Source: Stichopus chloronotus (taxonomy: Eukaryota > Echinodermata > Holothuroidea > Aspidochirotida > Stichopodidae). Taken from it: a DNA stretch of 64,000 bases. The stretch's first letter is position 1, and the number at the start of each line of letters is the position of its first letter. Both the position numbers and the translations under genes were made by a program. Of this stretch, positions 37,130 through 52,316 are shown piece after piece. Below the pieces are notes generated by a model that saw nothing but the letters and a program-made list of their open reading frames with translations, searched no databases and had not been told where the DNA came from. The stretch lies in contig CM037830.1 in NCBI GenBank assembly GCA_021234535.1, positions 14,625,116 to 14,689,115 on the forward strand, written 5' to 3'.

Positions 37130-39180
37130 TGTATCAGCTCAATAATGCCAGTAGTAGGTTACAGGCAGTATATGATGTTAAATTTAAGAGTATTGTGGTT
37201 TGTTCGAGTGCTCACTGGGTTGAGGAAGAGGAACACATTGGCAGAATGGCAGACTTTGATTCGGTAGAAAATGTTTTAAGGGACACAAGAAATTCTAGAA
37301 GTCTCTTCCTACTAGTGAAGTCTGCCACAACATTCTGTAATAACACTCCTTTTAGTCTCCAAGTGATGATAATGCCGTTACTTGCGATGGTGAGTTAACT
37401 CTTGAGGAATACATACGTGCTTTATTCTCGTTATGGAATGGAAGGAGCGGACTCACTGGCGGGCTCCTTTAGTCTTATTAACACTTTTGGCGTGTGGTAG
37501 GGGATATTGTTACCAATTCTGCCAATTCTTCTTACCTTAATATAAAATTATCGGAAAGTAAGTTTAGGGGGTCATTACCTTAATTTCTGAGCATAATAAT
37601 TACCATATTCTTATTACAAAGTACCGTCCAATTTATCAGTTAAACTTCGATTATTAAGTATGTTCAAAACCACTGAATACTACGATCAAAAACGTTACTC
37701 CAAGTATTATTTATGATAATCAAACCGTATTTATCAGGAATAGGTTTATCGGTGAATATGTTCACTACATTTTGAATTCATTTGATTTTTATTATTTCAA
37801 TGATAGTAACATACCAGTCTGAGACTTTTTTCTTTTATTTTATTTTGAAAACGCATTTGACAGACTGGGGTTGGGATTGCGTGATAAGTGCCTAATTTTT
37901 TTTAAAGTTTAATAACGATTTTCGTCAAGGAATTACTACTCTGTACTCCAATGCAAACTCTTGCGTTTGCAACAACGGTTACTCTTTTGCATATTTAAAA
38001 TCTCAAGATAAATGAGTCAAGGCTGTCCTAGCAACCGATGTCATTTTATTCTTTGTTCAGTGCTCCTTGTTATACGAATTGCTCAGCTTCTTTGGTAAGG
38101 AGTTTTCCCGTTTCGAACCAAGACACTAAAATTCCTCAGTATGCCGGCGACATCTATGTTTTTCTCGATCGTTCTCATTTATCGCTGAAGGAATAAGTAT
38201 TTTTTGATCTTCGGGTTTCGACAAGTGTTAAAGTTACCTTTCGATTGATAAGTCTTACATTTTTCGATTAGACACTCTTAAAAGAGCTGCAACCCCATTG
38301 TCTCAGTGATTTCAGTTGCCCAAGTGGCCCTGTCACTCCCGGGATTACTTTTGATCACTGCAAAGGTAACCTGTTCCGATTAAATTAGGGGTTCTTAATT
38401 ATTTTCTTCAGCTGGGGCGTTAGGTTAAGTAGTGATCAGCGCGGGCCAGTGGTGCTGCAACTATTGGGACTGGACCCGGGCCTCTCCCGCGAAAGGCGGA
38501 TGCTGGACCGCACATTCAGTCAAGCCATGAGATGCAAGGGAAATGATATCGTGTGAACCAAGCATACAACTGCTGTCCTTCCAGGTCAAGAGGACACGAG
38601 AAACTTGGGGGCTTACTTTTTCGACACTTCAAGCAAACTCAGCAACCAACCCAGTTTTCTAATACTGATCATCGTTATGACAACTAGACCACTTTTAAGT
38701 GTCACGTGTTATTTACATGCATATTATCTTAACTGTTTGCACTACCCCTTCTTCGCTAGATAGAACCCAATATTTCCAGACATAGACCTTATTTTTGTAA
38801 TTCCCTTTATCTCTGTACGTGAAAGTAAAGTTCAGTACTTCCAGTTTAGATTTTTACATAGGATCTGAGGTACAAATTCCTACGTAACGCGTGACATTGT
38901 GAACAGAAAAAGCCCTTGAACGTTTTGTGGGAAACATGAAGAAACAATTGATCATTTGCTCTTGAGTGTGGTTTTACTTCTGAGTTTAATCTGGATATTG
39001 GACAGAAACTTTTACACATACAAATTTTCTTTAACTTAACAGAGCACTTTCTTTGGATACAAACGTTTATTAAAACATCCTTATAATTTTCTGATTTTTT
39101 ACATGAAATATTACATTTTGTTGAGAAAAAGACTAATCACATCTTAGTTATTCCCTGACAAAATTATTAACAAATTCAAG
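37130..39180 (+). mobile_element. Decayed L1/Tx1-like LINE, ORF2 RT and C-terminal region
   Basis: In broken frames one reads DGELTLEEYIRALFSLWNGR, FWRVVGDIV, NSSYLNIKLSESK, FILKTHLTDWGWD (a relic of the palm motif usually written F.KAFD...W), TLYSNANSCVCNNGY and, near 38925-39060, ETIDHLL and LDIGQKLLHIQIFFNLTEHF. The last matches the cysteine/histidine-rich end of L1-type ORF2 proteins. Several stops and shifts; the YADD core could not be found intact. Dead element. Confidence 0.7.
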
Positions 39181-39642
39181 TTTCATTTAAGAGTGGAAAA
39201 GTGTATTTTAGAGGACAACACTTCTAGTAGAGATCTTTCAGTTAACGATTGCAAAGAAGCATTCAGTGAATCATCTACGTTACTTAACTGACACTTTTCG
39301 TCGAATGTTTCTATTAGGACGAAGTTGCGTTCCATAAACTCGCGTTTGCATTTTTCCATTTTTCTCTTCATGATTTACTTACCTCATAAGCTATGCAAAA
39401 AAAAAAAAAAATATGGACGAAGAAAATCTGTATTTCACTGTCAGAATGTGTTCAGTTCCTACCGCCTGCCAAGTGTGATGGTCTTTTCCAGTGGAAACTT
39501 GTACCTTTGTCATCTACCTTTTGACAACTTTTTTCACTCCATTTAAATTAACCATTTTGTTCTTTCTTTTCATCCTCCATTTGCATAGTTTTGTATTCTC
39601 CAAGTCTCACAAGCTCAACGTCCTTGAGCCTTATTTTCCCAT

Positions 39643-39885
39643 TTGTTTTTTATTGTGGCAACTGAACTTACATTGATCTCATTCAACGTTCGTGGACGTT
39701 CGAGGTTAGCCAAGACAAGAAGACAAATGTTTGCTTATCGTCACCTACATAACGTTGACATAATTTTACTTCAAGAGACTCAAAGCTGTCGAGACGACAC
39801 AAGATATGAAATACATTCACTTCTAGTTAGTATCCGAGTAACAGCCATTCACACTTGCTTATGCTCCATGAGAATGATTGCGTAA
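39643..39885 (+). mobile_element. LINE apurinic endonuclease N-terminal fragment
   Basis: An open frame reads LTLISFNVRGRSRLAKTRRQ, then HNVDIILLQETQS. This is the start of the exonuclease/endonuclease/phosphatase domain of L1-type ORF2, with the catalytic N (FNVRG) and E (LQET) visible. The rest of the domain is lost. It lies downstream of the RT fragment in the same orientation, so it comes from another insertion or a rearranged one. Confidence 0.75.
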
Positions 39886-40844
39886 AACAATGCTTTGAGG
39901 CCGACAAGATTCTCGACATTCAAGTAACAACCACTGGCTCATAAATCAAAACGACTGGTTGTTTCTTCGAAATCAAGATTGACTGTTGTATCAGAACCGC
40001 CCTGGGGCTATTAGGCAGAAGTCTAATTTTTTGACAACTAAATGACACGTTTCCGAAAGAAAACCCCTGAAATAGCCATATGCAAATTCTTTTCCATGTT
40101 TTCACGAACAACTTAAATGTTGTGATTTGTTATATTCGACGACATAAGACAAAAGACAGAAAAACATTTTTCCCTACGACTAGGAATGCTTTGTCTGTTA
40201 TTGTAGGACACCGACACTTTTTTTCTGCTCCATGAATGGCAGAGGGCAAATACCAGATGTGCTTTCTTTCTAATCAGGTATAATAGAATTGCTTAGAAGG
40301 ATACCAAAGACAGATAATTGTGTGATCTTGGCTGTTCTCCTGTGTACATCAAAGCCTTTTATCTCCTCCAGATGGCAGCAGTTTTCTGGTTTTGCTAAAC
40401 TGAAAGTATTCATTTTATTTCAGTGGAGATAAACGGGAGGAGTAAAGATAATCAAATCATTATAGATGAAACGTTTTATTGACGGTACATTACGTAAACT
40501 TTCAAGCCTGTTTTCGTCATGAAATAACACCCCCATTGAGAGATCTTAAATTAGTTGTATTTACATCTATTTTAGTGATCGAAAATTAAATCATGGAACT
40601 AGATTTACAGCATTTTCGTGATATAGCTCCATGGTTAAATCAGTTTTACTTTCGTAACCACTTTAATGGTGTAAAAATCAACACCAAATCATCAATATGT
40701 TAAAATTAGAAAACTAGGTTAATACAGCGATACAATGAACTAAGTAGATACAACAATTTCCTCTACATGTATTTTTTTTTCTTAATCCTTAAAAACATTT
40801 CCCCACAACACTCAGTGACATATGTTAATGATTTTGATTTGATC

Positions 40845-40850
40845 TTTATT
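40845..40850 (-). terminator. Candidate poly(A) signal for gene 3
   Basis: AATAAA on the minus strand about 115 nt after the stop codon, the nearest consensus signal downstream. Confidence 0.4.
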
Positions 40851-40965
40851 GAATGTAAAGTCGATTAACATGTCAGTCACAACACGGCTGATCTTTTGCG
40901 ATATTTTTCCGTGTGTAACTTTTTTAAAGTTCGGGCTGGTGGAAGAATGTGTATGGCTTGTGGCA

Positions 40966-41510
40966 TTAGATAAAATAACGCAATCCAAAAGATACTTTGA
41001 TAATGAAAAAGACAATTAATATAATAAAAGGTAATACTTCTAAAATTATGTCCTTGATCTTCTTGGGTTTCTTCTTGTTTTGCTGGCCATCACTCTCTTG
41101 AATTGATGTCTCGAGGGCTTTAAGTTGATTCTGATAACTTGACGTTGATGCTGTCTCACTGCCATCACTGGTATCGCTATTTTTCTTTGGAATATCATGC
41201 ATAGCCAATTCATCTGACGGATCTGTACTGTGATAGTTTGATGGATCTGAGCCCTGGTTGAGTGGCATTGATTGGTCAGTACAGTTTTTAAGTTTTATAT
41301 AGGTTTTTTTGATTCTGACTTGTTTCCCCTTCTCACGATTGCTAGTATTGCCTTTCATATGTAATTGGCCTTTGTTTTTCTTATCTTGTTTTCTTTGTTT
41401 GTACCAGCGCTGTAATGTCTTCACGAAGGACTCTTCACGCATTATTAGCATCAATACTGCAACAGCCGTATCACATGAAACCATAACAATCAAGACCACA
41501 ATGAATTGGC
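40966..41510 (-). CDS. Gene 3 exon 7: M3, cytoplasmic loop, M4
   Basis: After a CATGCAG acceptor it encodes M3 (GQFIVVLIVMVSCDTAVAVL), then a long linker rich in Lys and Ser/Thr (WYKQRKQDKKNKG; SDTSDGSETASTSS; NKKKPKKIKD), and M4 (ILEVLPFIILIVFFIIKVSF), ending shortly after at TAA 40966-40968. This is the usual nicotinic-type arrangement, unlike the minimal linker of genes 1 and 2. Confidence 0.85.
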
Positions 41511-44500
41511 CTGCATGTGAAAAAAAAGGGAAATATGCATCTGATTGTATCTGATTGTAATCGTTAAAAAAGAAAAATTTATCTAATTATGATTTCGACT
41601 ATTGAATCCAACTGATATTCAACCAATGTGTATAGAAGGCAGAGGGCCCGGGGCTTAAATGAAAACAGAAATACAAGCATACTGCATAAATGACAATACT
41701 ATTGATAAACATGCTGAGCTTACCAACCCAATTGGTTTTGATTTAGTTTTACATTTAATTCTTCGTGTTAGTTTGTGGTGTAGTGTGGAGACGAAATTAT
41801 ATTAATGGCTTGATACATTTAATTACAGACTATTACAGACTAAAGGCTGAGACTGTTTATCTTTGATTGAGAATTCAAAGCAAAAGAAGACAAACAAATG
41901 TACTGTGCAAGGAACAAATTGCAAATGAAGTGCATCGACACCAGTCTTGGAGTCGCTAATTCCACCCAATCCTAGTTCGAGTCTCTGACCTTCGAGTCGT
42001 TGTCTTTGATGCCTAATTCCAAGTCACAGCATCCGAGACACTGAGCAAATGTGGCATGTAAAGTCTTATTTAAACAATCACCAAAATTCCATGAAACTAT
42101 ACTTGTTACCATAACAGCACCGTTCATGTCTTCTTGTAGATCCGTTCTAGAATACCATGAAACTGATGTGAACACATGTTTTAGAACAGAGTTTGTTAAT
42201 AGATTTGAGGTGGTAGTCATAAACAGAGAACTTCCATCTGTAAACTGCTCTTCAGTGAAATAAATTTAAAGGAAATGTTGACGCAGAACTGCTTGTTTGA
42301 CCTTCCATAGACACTGAGGCAAAGAGAGCGTGTGCGGAAAGCAACAGCCAGCACGGTATTTACGTGTTTGAGTTCGTTTTTACGTGAATTTTAGAATAGT
42401 CTACAAATAAAACTATGCTGTTCTTCATCTTCTTCTCATTCTAATTTACCCATTTTAATAGTAACACCGAAAAAACAAGTTGATTTTCACTTTAGAACAT
42501 TTTCGTTGCGTGTTTTCTTTCCGAGCCAAGTTCTCAACAACAAAGGACTATGCGGTAAGCCTGACGTTACGATTAACTACGAGTATAGGACAACCTTCCG
42601 ATTCCTTATCCGCCTCTACAGGAAGCCTTAGCCCTGTGATGTATTAGCTACATCATGTCTTTATAATTTGGCATATGCTGTTAGTAACTCTAAACATGAC
42701 CAAGTAGTAGAAGGTAGCTATTGTTTTTGGTGGAGATCAAAGGTCATTTGGTATCAACAGAGGTCAAATTGTAAAAACATTGTAAACACAATATCCCAAG
42801 AAGGGAATCTTGTACAAATGTCTTACTTAGTGCGTTGGTGCACCACGTTGAGTACAACACCCGTATTGATTCTGTGGAGGTCAAAAGTCATTTGAAGTCA
42901 ACAGGGGTTAAATTGTGGAAACCTTGTAAACACAACATCTCAAGGAGGGAGGCTTGGACAGATGTCATGTCAAGTGTGTAGGTGTATCTTATAGAGCACA
43001 AGACCGCTATCGTTTTAATGGAGGACAACGGTCACTTGTGGTCAACAAGGGTCAAACTGTCAAAAAAATTGTAAATAAGCTGTATCGATATACGTGACAC
43101 ACATAGCATGGCATTGACGCCCACACAGACGGTATCAAACTTAACAGCTGACATGTATACCAAACATACCATGTACCTTTGGAAAGATGGATAATACTTA
43201 TTAAAAAGTAAAACCATGTGAAGGAACCAATTGATGCCCGCCCGCCCCTCGCTCAGTTAGTCGATCAGAGAGGACACGACTGAACTGCAAACTTAATATT
43301 ACTTTCACACAATGGCTTGTGCTTCATTGGTCAAATGGATGGTTGCAATTTATAAACGCCATACTTAGAACCAATGAAATTGAAATAGACCGTGACTGGG
43401 GGTTACGGAAAATTCCAAGACACGTGCTTCAAGTTTTGTACACAAAAGCGGTGCACCTTGAAGGGCAAATCAAACACAAATTAGCATTTTAGTAAAAAAA
43501 TAGACAACTGGGCGACAATGGATCATCAAAATAAGTAACAATGTTTGTGAGACATAAAATCAAAAACAAAGCGAGAGAATGAGGAACATTGCAAAATAGC
43601 GTACACCTAGTACCTAGAAAAACAGTTGAAAGGCCGATATGGCCGTACTTGGCACCATATAAGGTACACAGAAACAACAAAAGGAGGAGTGAATTGCATG
43701 CATGTTTCCTTTTCGTCACTACAAGTTGGAAAACGTATGTGTTGGTAGAAAAATGAAGTAACATTTTCCCCGTAATTCTCGCCAAAAAGAAAACTTAGCC
43801 ATACAAGCGGGGGGGGGGGGGGGGGGAGGATAGCAAAATAAGGCTTTTACTTACAGTTATGATCTCATCCACCTTTACATCCTGAGGCTATATGTTTCTG
43901 TGAGGGCAAACTTGCACAGCTTCCCGGCTGTTATGTTAACGTTGAACAGATTCGTTGCAAGTGCACTACTGTATATGTAACTACATACATGGTCGGAACG
44001 AATGTTCTACCAACGTTTATTCCAAAGAAAACTTCCTCTTGATGCAAACTGCGATAATGTTGTGAAGGTTTGAGACTCCCTGAAATAAAAGATTTCAGTC
44101 ACCAAAACCATGCTTGGATCTCATAAGTTGTTTTGTTGTCTGTGTACACTTTGTATTGTATAGTACAAACACCAAACTTCGCGCACTGCCTAACTTTGCG
44201 CACCCCTTCAAAATAAGCATTACAATTCGATGACCTAAGTAGATGGACAAATTTTGGACTACAATGCCTTGAAATTGGACACTATTTATTTAATCGCCCT
44301 TGCCTGGTTAGTCAACTTACAGTACTGCATTTCCATAGGTGAGGTAGGCTAGGCCTAGAGTATCCTATTTGCAGTTTCCTCGGAATGTTACAAACATTCA
44401 AATCGCCCTTTCGACTCTTCAGTGGAAGTTTTCCTGACCATTTTTGTTGTTTGCTCGTTCACAGGTTTGTCTGTAGGTTTAGGCGCAAGATTTGCTTAAA

Positions 44501-47500
44501 AGGACACTCTTAATGTAATGATTGGCAGGTTCACATCGTATCGTTGGCTCAAGTAAATGTTGGTTAAAATAACAGATTTCGAGGTACAATCCATAGCATA
44601 TTGGATCGTATTACTTGTAAAGTTTAAGTTTAGACTTGCCAAAACAAGATATATGATTTGCAGGGATTTTGAATTTACAGCAGCTAGAAATTCCAAGGTT
44701 TTTACGTTAGATGGGTGACGTGTGATACATCCATGCTACTGTAGTTACTATCACCTGTTCAGGAAAGTAGGATCGAACGGAGCATGCTGTTACTCGTACA
44801 TTAAAATGGGACTCACTTCAACCTCACTCTTCTTTTGTTCTACTGAGGTCCAACCTTTGCAAATTTGCCCATCCTTAGGTCGGTTTTATCACCTCATGCT
44901 TTGATGATCCGCATGGTCAATGAAAAACCTTCTTCTAAGGTAATTCAGGTGTGTCAATCCAATGTCTAAGCTATCTTGAGCTGCCTGGAAAGTGTCACTA
45001 GGTGTCATGTCCATAGGTAAAACATGTGTAATCGGGCATGAAAGAGGGTCTGTTGACACATTAGCACGGTTGTAATGTCATGAGAAAGTATCAAATTCCT
45101 CAATCGGCCAAAAGTGCCAAAAACATTTACTTGCCATGTGAAAAAGACCCAAAACTAGCAATCCGCATTATTTTCGCAAAATTTAATTCGAAGGTTTCCT
45201 CCTACGAGATATTTCCATCCAGACTGAGTGGGGACTTTCTCTGTAGCCTAACATATAAACATATACACTGTGATTGAGCCTAGCCAACACATATATTTCT
45301 AGCTGTTGTGCTTTACACTGACAGTAGAGGAACAGATCAGACAAAGATTTCCAAATAAATTTTTGATACAAACTGTTTGAAAATGTGCTTTAGGTTGTCT
45401 AATATATTGCTACACTTATATTGGGTCATCAGGAACAGGATACTATATTTTACATCAAAACTTTGTACATTTAAGTTAAAAATAGTGGAGAACACTTCAC
45501 CATATACTGTATGACAGTGTTACGACAAACCAACAACTCAATGCATTTGAGACCCAGCTCAGTCCTATTGGCTCATAGTCACGGGGGATTGTTAAAGGAT
45601 TCCATGTCACTCCTAAATGTTCTACTTTAAACGTCCTTATATCTTCCATCCTCATCCTCATCCCTAACCCAACCCCATGCCAGAGGTTTGGCACTGGCCA
45701 CTTAATTTGTTCAAGTTAATGGTTGCATGTTGTCACTAAGATCTGTATTCTTCACTATTTTGTTTAAAAAAAAGGTAATGCATACTTTTTCAGGGTTGTT
45801 ACAGAGGGTATTAGATCTTACAGTAATTGATGACACAGTTGAAGTGATAACGTGGATATTTTCCTGCCATTGATGTTGACATGTAAGATTAACCATTACC
45901 AAAGATGACCTGGTAAAATTGACTCATTTAAAGGGTAAAACTATTTAACTTCAGCATTTTTATTGCTGTAGCTGATTTTCTTAAGCCAGAGGGCTGTTTG
46001 TGGTAAACAACAACTAACACAGACATCCGTGTACAGGGAACGTGTCCGTGTGACAACCCGATGGAACGAGTAATTCATGCAGTAAGCGGTGATTTCATGA
46101 AAAATGTTAAGTAATTGCTGCTATGCATTGATATACCAAGTAGTGCTCTAGGAAGTAAGGAACATTGCAGTGAGTAGAATCGGGGATGAATGTTACTGTA
46201 ACGTTTACTCATGAAAGGCAGAGTGCACACATGAAACTGAACACATTCACAGAAATTTTTTTCAAAACTATTCTCATTTAAATGTCTTGGAGAAATTGAC
46301 ACTGTTTACACAGACATTTGCATTCACTGTAGATTCCTAAATTGTAGGTGTATCTCATTGTGTATACAAAAATTCCATTGTCGTTGATGAAGGTCAAAGT
46401 TTATTTGCGGATCAACAGGGTCACAGTATGGAATTCTTGTAAACATCCTATTTCAAAAAGGGAAGCTATTCATATGTCATATTCAACATTTAGTTGTATC
46501 TCATTGAGCACAAGAACCAATTGGTCTTTAATGGAGGTAAAAGGTCATTCTCTGTAAACAAGGGTCAAATTGAACATGTAGATATGCTCTCAAGAAAGGA
46601 AGCTTGTGCAGATCTCATATTTAATATGAAGCTTCTTTAGCTTAATGTGACACATTCTGATGCTATTATATCAAATTGAGAAAAAAATTCTCTTAAACAG
46701 ATCATCGAAACCACAATACATTTCTGCATTCTGGTTTTTTTGGTTTCAATAGATTACTCACTGAGGCGTTACCAATATTCATTTCCTATACCTAAAGTGA
46801 TTGTTCTTAGCAGTATGAGTAATTAGATCAATAACAAGAATCGCTGATCTCTCTAGGTCTATAGGGAAGGGGTACATATAATGTGTAGGGGACTAGCCTA
46901 TATGCTATACCATGCAGGGCGTATAGGATCTGACAATAGTAAGATGAGTAATCAAGCTGACTAGCCAAACTTTTAACACAAATTCAACAATATGTGTTAT
47001 ACCAGCATAAATACATTTAAAATTTCCCGGCTGTTACTGCTTGCTTGTCTTTCTGCAAATTTGGCCCAGCCTACCTTGCTTAAAGTGCCTTACAACAGGC
47101 GCAAGCAACTGGCAAACCCGTCACCATAGCAAGCTTAAAAAAGCTATCTGGCCGTACGGTCACTTGTACTGCTTTTAGTTTACGTTACTACAAATTAGGC
47201 TAGAGGCTTACATCCTTAGTCAAGTTTGTCTGCAACGAGTTTCTTACTCACCCAAACTTGTCTTAGAAATAATTCTGGTACAGTTAAAGAGTCAATCATC
47301 ATGTCTTCGGGTTATTTATCATTGTATGACACTGAGGACTAGAAATAGCATACCTGTGGCTGCGAGGAGAGAGCAGAGAAGTGCAATCGCTTCATGACTG
47401 TTTTACGTCAAGACGTTTCCAAATTACAAGCCACATGTGCAGCGTGACCACAACTTCGAAGCTTATTATGCTAAAACTGAAATGCTGACGTACGCGTAGA

Positions 47501-50500
47501 GATAATTATGGCATGCCCGGTTGGCAATAATTCTAACAATAGTGCTTAGCACGAATAAACAAAAACAATTTTTTAGTTACCCTGGTGACGCTGAGACCAG
47601 GTTACACGTAGGCTCCATGTAGTCGAATCCATATGGGACCCATATGATTTTGCACCTAAGATCACCTATGTTACCTAGCTAGTTTTCCATCAACGAGTTG
47701 CCTTTCAACATAGAAGAAGGTGTATCGACAGAGAAACACGTATTTGTTTCAAAGCTTTTTTATATAGCAAAAAATCGAATTCATCAAAAAACCCTTAATT
47801 CAATCTATGTTGAGAAAAAAGGGACTGACGCAGAGATTTGCCTCTTCCTACACACCGTGAAATGACCGTTAGTTTAATGATGCTTGTTGATAAATACTGG
47901 CTGATACACACACAAGACTTCTACGAGCGGATCCATGCAGGATTGTGAGAAAGGGGGGGGGGGGGGATACACCGTCGGCCGAAGGAGGTTGGAGTTTGAA
48001 TTGTGGATGCGACTTAAAGCATTTGGGGAGGATACTTTCCATATATCCAATCTTTTTCGGAGTATTTGAAAAGACTTGGTCAACATAAATTATTGGTCAT
48101 CGAAAAAAGGAAGTGATGGAGGGGGAGGGGGTTATGCTCCGCCTGCATCACCGCCGTCATCAATCAGAAAACTTATCAACCTTTTCTACTGCATCAAAAT
48201 CATAAAGTTTTTGATAGGCTTATAATTAAGGGCTATGTATAAGGGTTAAGTGTATTGTGTGCACTAATAAAATTTCTATTGGGAGCACGATGTTTGATAG
48301 AGATTATTGCTTATAGAAACTATTGTATAGAAAGTTGTAAATTCTATAGAACTCTAAAGAAACTACAAATTTCTACAGAGGAATTCAAGCATTTCTGTAG
48401 AAGATCATTGATTCTGTAGAGCTCTATAGATATTTCTATAGAAGTCTATAGAAAACTTTTGTATGGGAATATCTCATTTTAGCTCACATAGAGAGATGAC
48501 ATAATGAAATGACTTGAGAGTGTCATTTAGTGCTTTCTAGATGCTACACGTGCTGCAAGGGGTGGCGAAAATGTGTTTGAACTTTATGAAGGTAATTAAC
48601 TAGTGTTGACGTTGTTCTCACTATGAGACTAATGTGGAAAAAGTTTCTTCAACAACATTCATAGAAAAAATCTCAGTGGGTAATAAAGGAGATGAAACAT
48701 AATAGAAATGAAATTGGTAACATTTATTGATTGACAAAACAACACAACGACCAGACTTCAGATATTCGTTTGATCTTTTTAGAGATAGGCTATTCAAGGT
48801 CAACTTTCATGCTCTTCAATTTTCACTCAATAATTATTTACTTTAAATAAGAAAACAAATATAGACACAAAGAGTACTTAAGATGAAAAAATACTTTCGA
48901 AAATAAAGAGTTAAAAATAGTGAGTTTTCAGTGTCGTAAGAATGAATTCAGCCAGTGTAAGAGGCACAACAGTGAAAGTGATAATGGTCATATCAGATAA
49001 ATATTGATAAAGCTAGTAGAGTACATACAAAATTGTGTTCGATAATACTGTGCTAGGAAGGCTCACCTATGTGATGCCCATTTTGTTGCGAAGTAAATAT
49101 GTTTTACATCTAATTAAAAACGTTCCGACCTTGTGATACAGCTACATGAGGGGTCACTTCGGAAGAATCTTTACGATTTTAGGTGATGAACTTACCCAAA
49201 TTGCAGAATCCGGTGCCAGGCAGAATGTCGTACAAAGCCATAAGGAAAACCGTCAAAGCCAGAACACATGTAAGACAAAATTCCGGAACTTCTTTACCTC
49301 CACCTTGACAGAATACGACTAAAGAAGACAAAAATGCCAGAAAAAAACAAGGTAGCGCAAAGGTAACGCCAGCAACAGCAGGGTTAACCCTCTTTAGTCT
49401 CACTATGTACGAGATATTTGCATAAGCTTCCAGACAGTAACTACATTCAATATATCCTGGTTTTTCTGGGTCGTTCTCGGAAAACTCCATGTTCCATACT
49501 TCATGATGTATTTCGTAATCTTTATACGAATAATTGCCGAGAAGGTCTTTGTTGTGTATCAACTGCACCTGCAAAAATAGAACGGGATAGAGTAAATAAC
49601 GTTACGCATGATTTCAAGCGTCAGATATACTTAATAGGGTTAAATGCTGCTGTAAATCGTTTAATGTGGGTATGGTATCTGGGTTTTGACGGATTTTGTA
49701 ATAGGGAGACATACACAACTTAAATTGAGAAAATAAAAAGATCGGCACTCATATATCTGTGGGAATGAGAGCACGTATTGTCCTATTTACGGTAAATACA
49801 ATATCCAAGCTCATGTCGGGCCATATTATTTACAGAAAAATAGAAGAAAGAAAAAAAAATGGGCAAGCTTTTTCTTACTTTATAAATGGCACAGAGATCT
49901 GGGCTACATTTGCAGTATTTATAGTATCGTTATAGTGACCAGGAAATTTGTAAAAGGGCAAATATTGGAGGCGGGGTATTATTGCTCTGATTTCTCACTC
50001 ATTTTGATTATTCTTGGAATTGAAACGTATGTAAAGCTAAGTTATACATTTAAAAGAAATATTTTCTTCTGGCTGGATCCAAATTGAGATCAATATATTT
50101 GAATCATGAAATAAAGTTTGGCCTTCCTAGTTGTGCTAACGCCATTGCCCTACGATCCCTTAACAGCTACACTGACAGCAGACACATACTCTTCGTATAT
50201 GGTGTGAAATTGGAAAATTCAGTTTCTATTACCTGGGTTTCCTGATATATAAATGTTGTAAAGGTCAAGTTGCATGTGTGGTTATCTCTCGGAAAGTGTG
50301 TCATATCCATGAGACAAAAGGATCTAGTAGTTGCCATAGTAACCCATGATATTTCTCCAGTGGAATTTATTGATGCACCTTCGGTCTCTGTCTGAAAGCT
50401 CTGATCATTGTGTTTGGAAATTCTGTTTATAATTGTCGAAAAAGTAAACTAAAAACAGTAAACAAAATACATACAAGTGCACATTAGTTTGGTCCATAAA

Positions 50501-52265
50501 TGGTCCTCTTACAACTGGCTTGAAACCTCTGATAAGCCAAGAAAGGGTCCTTCATCGTTGCATCCAAGGTATGTGTTTGTTTTTGTACGTGTTCATCGTC
50601 GGACGTGAGTCTCTCCTACTTTGACAGGGCGTGTCATGAAACATTAACCCCTTTTTAATGTAGTGTAGTAACAAGACCGACGTATACATTGAAGAGGTGA
50701 AAATTAAAGAGAGGTGGAGAGGTGGGTGGAGAGAGGTGGAGAGAGAGAGAGAGAGAGAGGTGGGTAGAGAGAGAGAGCATAAAGAGGAACCGAGGCGAGC
50801 AGGCTGAGATATGTGAACGCTAACTATTGCACATCTAAAACGTTTGGCTACACCCAAATATCTTATTAATAGGCGGATGGGTGAGCTTCATTGGGTTACA
50901 GTTGCAGTTTGTGTTCTGTAAATGATATGTACGATATTGTATGTTTTTCATACTTTAAAGGCTGTATTGCATCCCCCTAAGCTACATTTTTACCTCCCTG
51001 AAAGGAAAATTCTCAACTGGTTCTAAGTTACAGGATGAGGGAGGGACTAGAGGTAGGTGGTTGGGAGAATTGAAACTGTCTGGGGTGATGCATTACAGCC
51101 TTTAAGTTATTGGATGTTATTCGTGGCAGAAATGTGCTTTGGATGTAGAAAGACATTCTTTCTTTTCCTTGTCTTGCTACATTTAGAAATATGATTTCCA
51201 AACTTCTAACCGAAGGACAAAAAATGCAAAAAACAACAAGAGGGCAATTCACGGAGTTGCATTTCTCATCGCCAGCATGCATTGATTTCAACACAGGGCC
51301 TGCACATAGGGATTTGTAATAGTTTACTGCAACCACATGTCACAGAGACCTATGAATCCTGGTATGAATCCTGAGATGAGTCCTGGATAGCTTCAGGTTG
51401 GTGACCTAGTTCCAGGCACTGATTCTTCAAGGATAACATGGTGGTAAGCCAATAGCCGAACACAATATCTCAATATTGATATCTACTGTAAGGCAGCAAA
51501 CTTAAGAATATAGCCTGGTGCCACTAAGCTCAAGTAACGATAATAATAACGGCCTAAAAGTATCGGTGCATATTACGCTACATAACACAACTATAACATT
51601 GCGTTATTCCATGTAGGTTAGGCTTAGTGGTTAGAGTTAGGGGCAGGAAATAAGCGCATCCCTACATGGGTTATTTGCACATTAGTCTCCTTTATACCTG
51701 TGGACCTGTGAATATTCGAATGTACCCTACAAAAAAAAAAAAAGCTTTAAGAAACAGATTCTTCTAAGAGTCTCATTTTGGGTAAATATAATACGCAATA
51801 CTGATTTTTTCTCTCTTATCAACTACATAGTTTTATATACCCCAACTTCATTCCATATCCATACTTTTCTTCTACAAACTAATCAGTTGGCATATTAAGT
51901 TGTCACTTTATTCCCATTTTTCTCTCATTATTATATTTTGAAATTCCTACATCCACCTACCTCCTTCCTCCTCTCTCCTCCTCTTTCATCCTGCTCCTAC
52001 CGTTTTTTGGTCTTTTTTCTTATTTTTCACATTTACAATTTTTGCCGTAAATAACTGTTGTAAAGTTTTGCTTTTCTTTGTTCACCTGATGTTCATTCTT
52101 AATTTGTATAACATTTTTTATTTTCTTTTGGACGTCACCTCAAGCTCTTTCAGAGCTTATGGCGTCCCTTTCATGTATGTTTATATATTACTCAATAATA
52201 ATGAAATTAATTACCTATAGGCCTATAATTATATCATTCGTATATATGCATATGTGAATGAATAA

Positions 52266-52316
<51 letters not shown>

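Larger units (their letters stand above)
41511..49195 (-). other. Gene 3 intron 6 (7.7 kb)
   Basis: The intron holds the 144-bp repeat family at 42.7-43.1 and 46.3-46.6 kb, a G18 tract, a G14 tract and a CTATAGA-rich element. Nothing resembling an additional exon of this family was found. Confidence 0.6.

Noticed and set aside
41309..41554. Plus-strand 81-codon frame
   Set aside because: Shadow of gene 3 exon 7 on the opposite strand.
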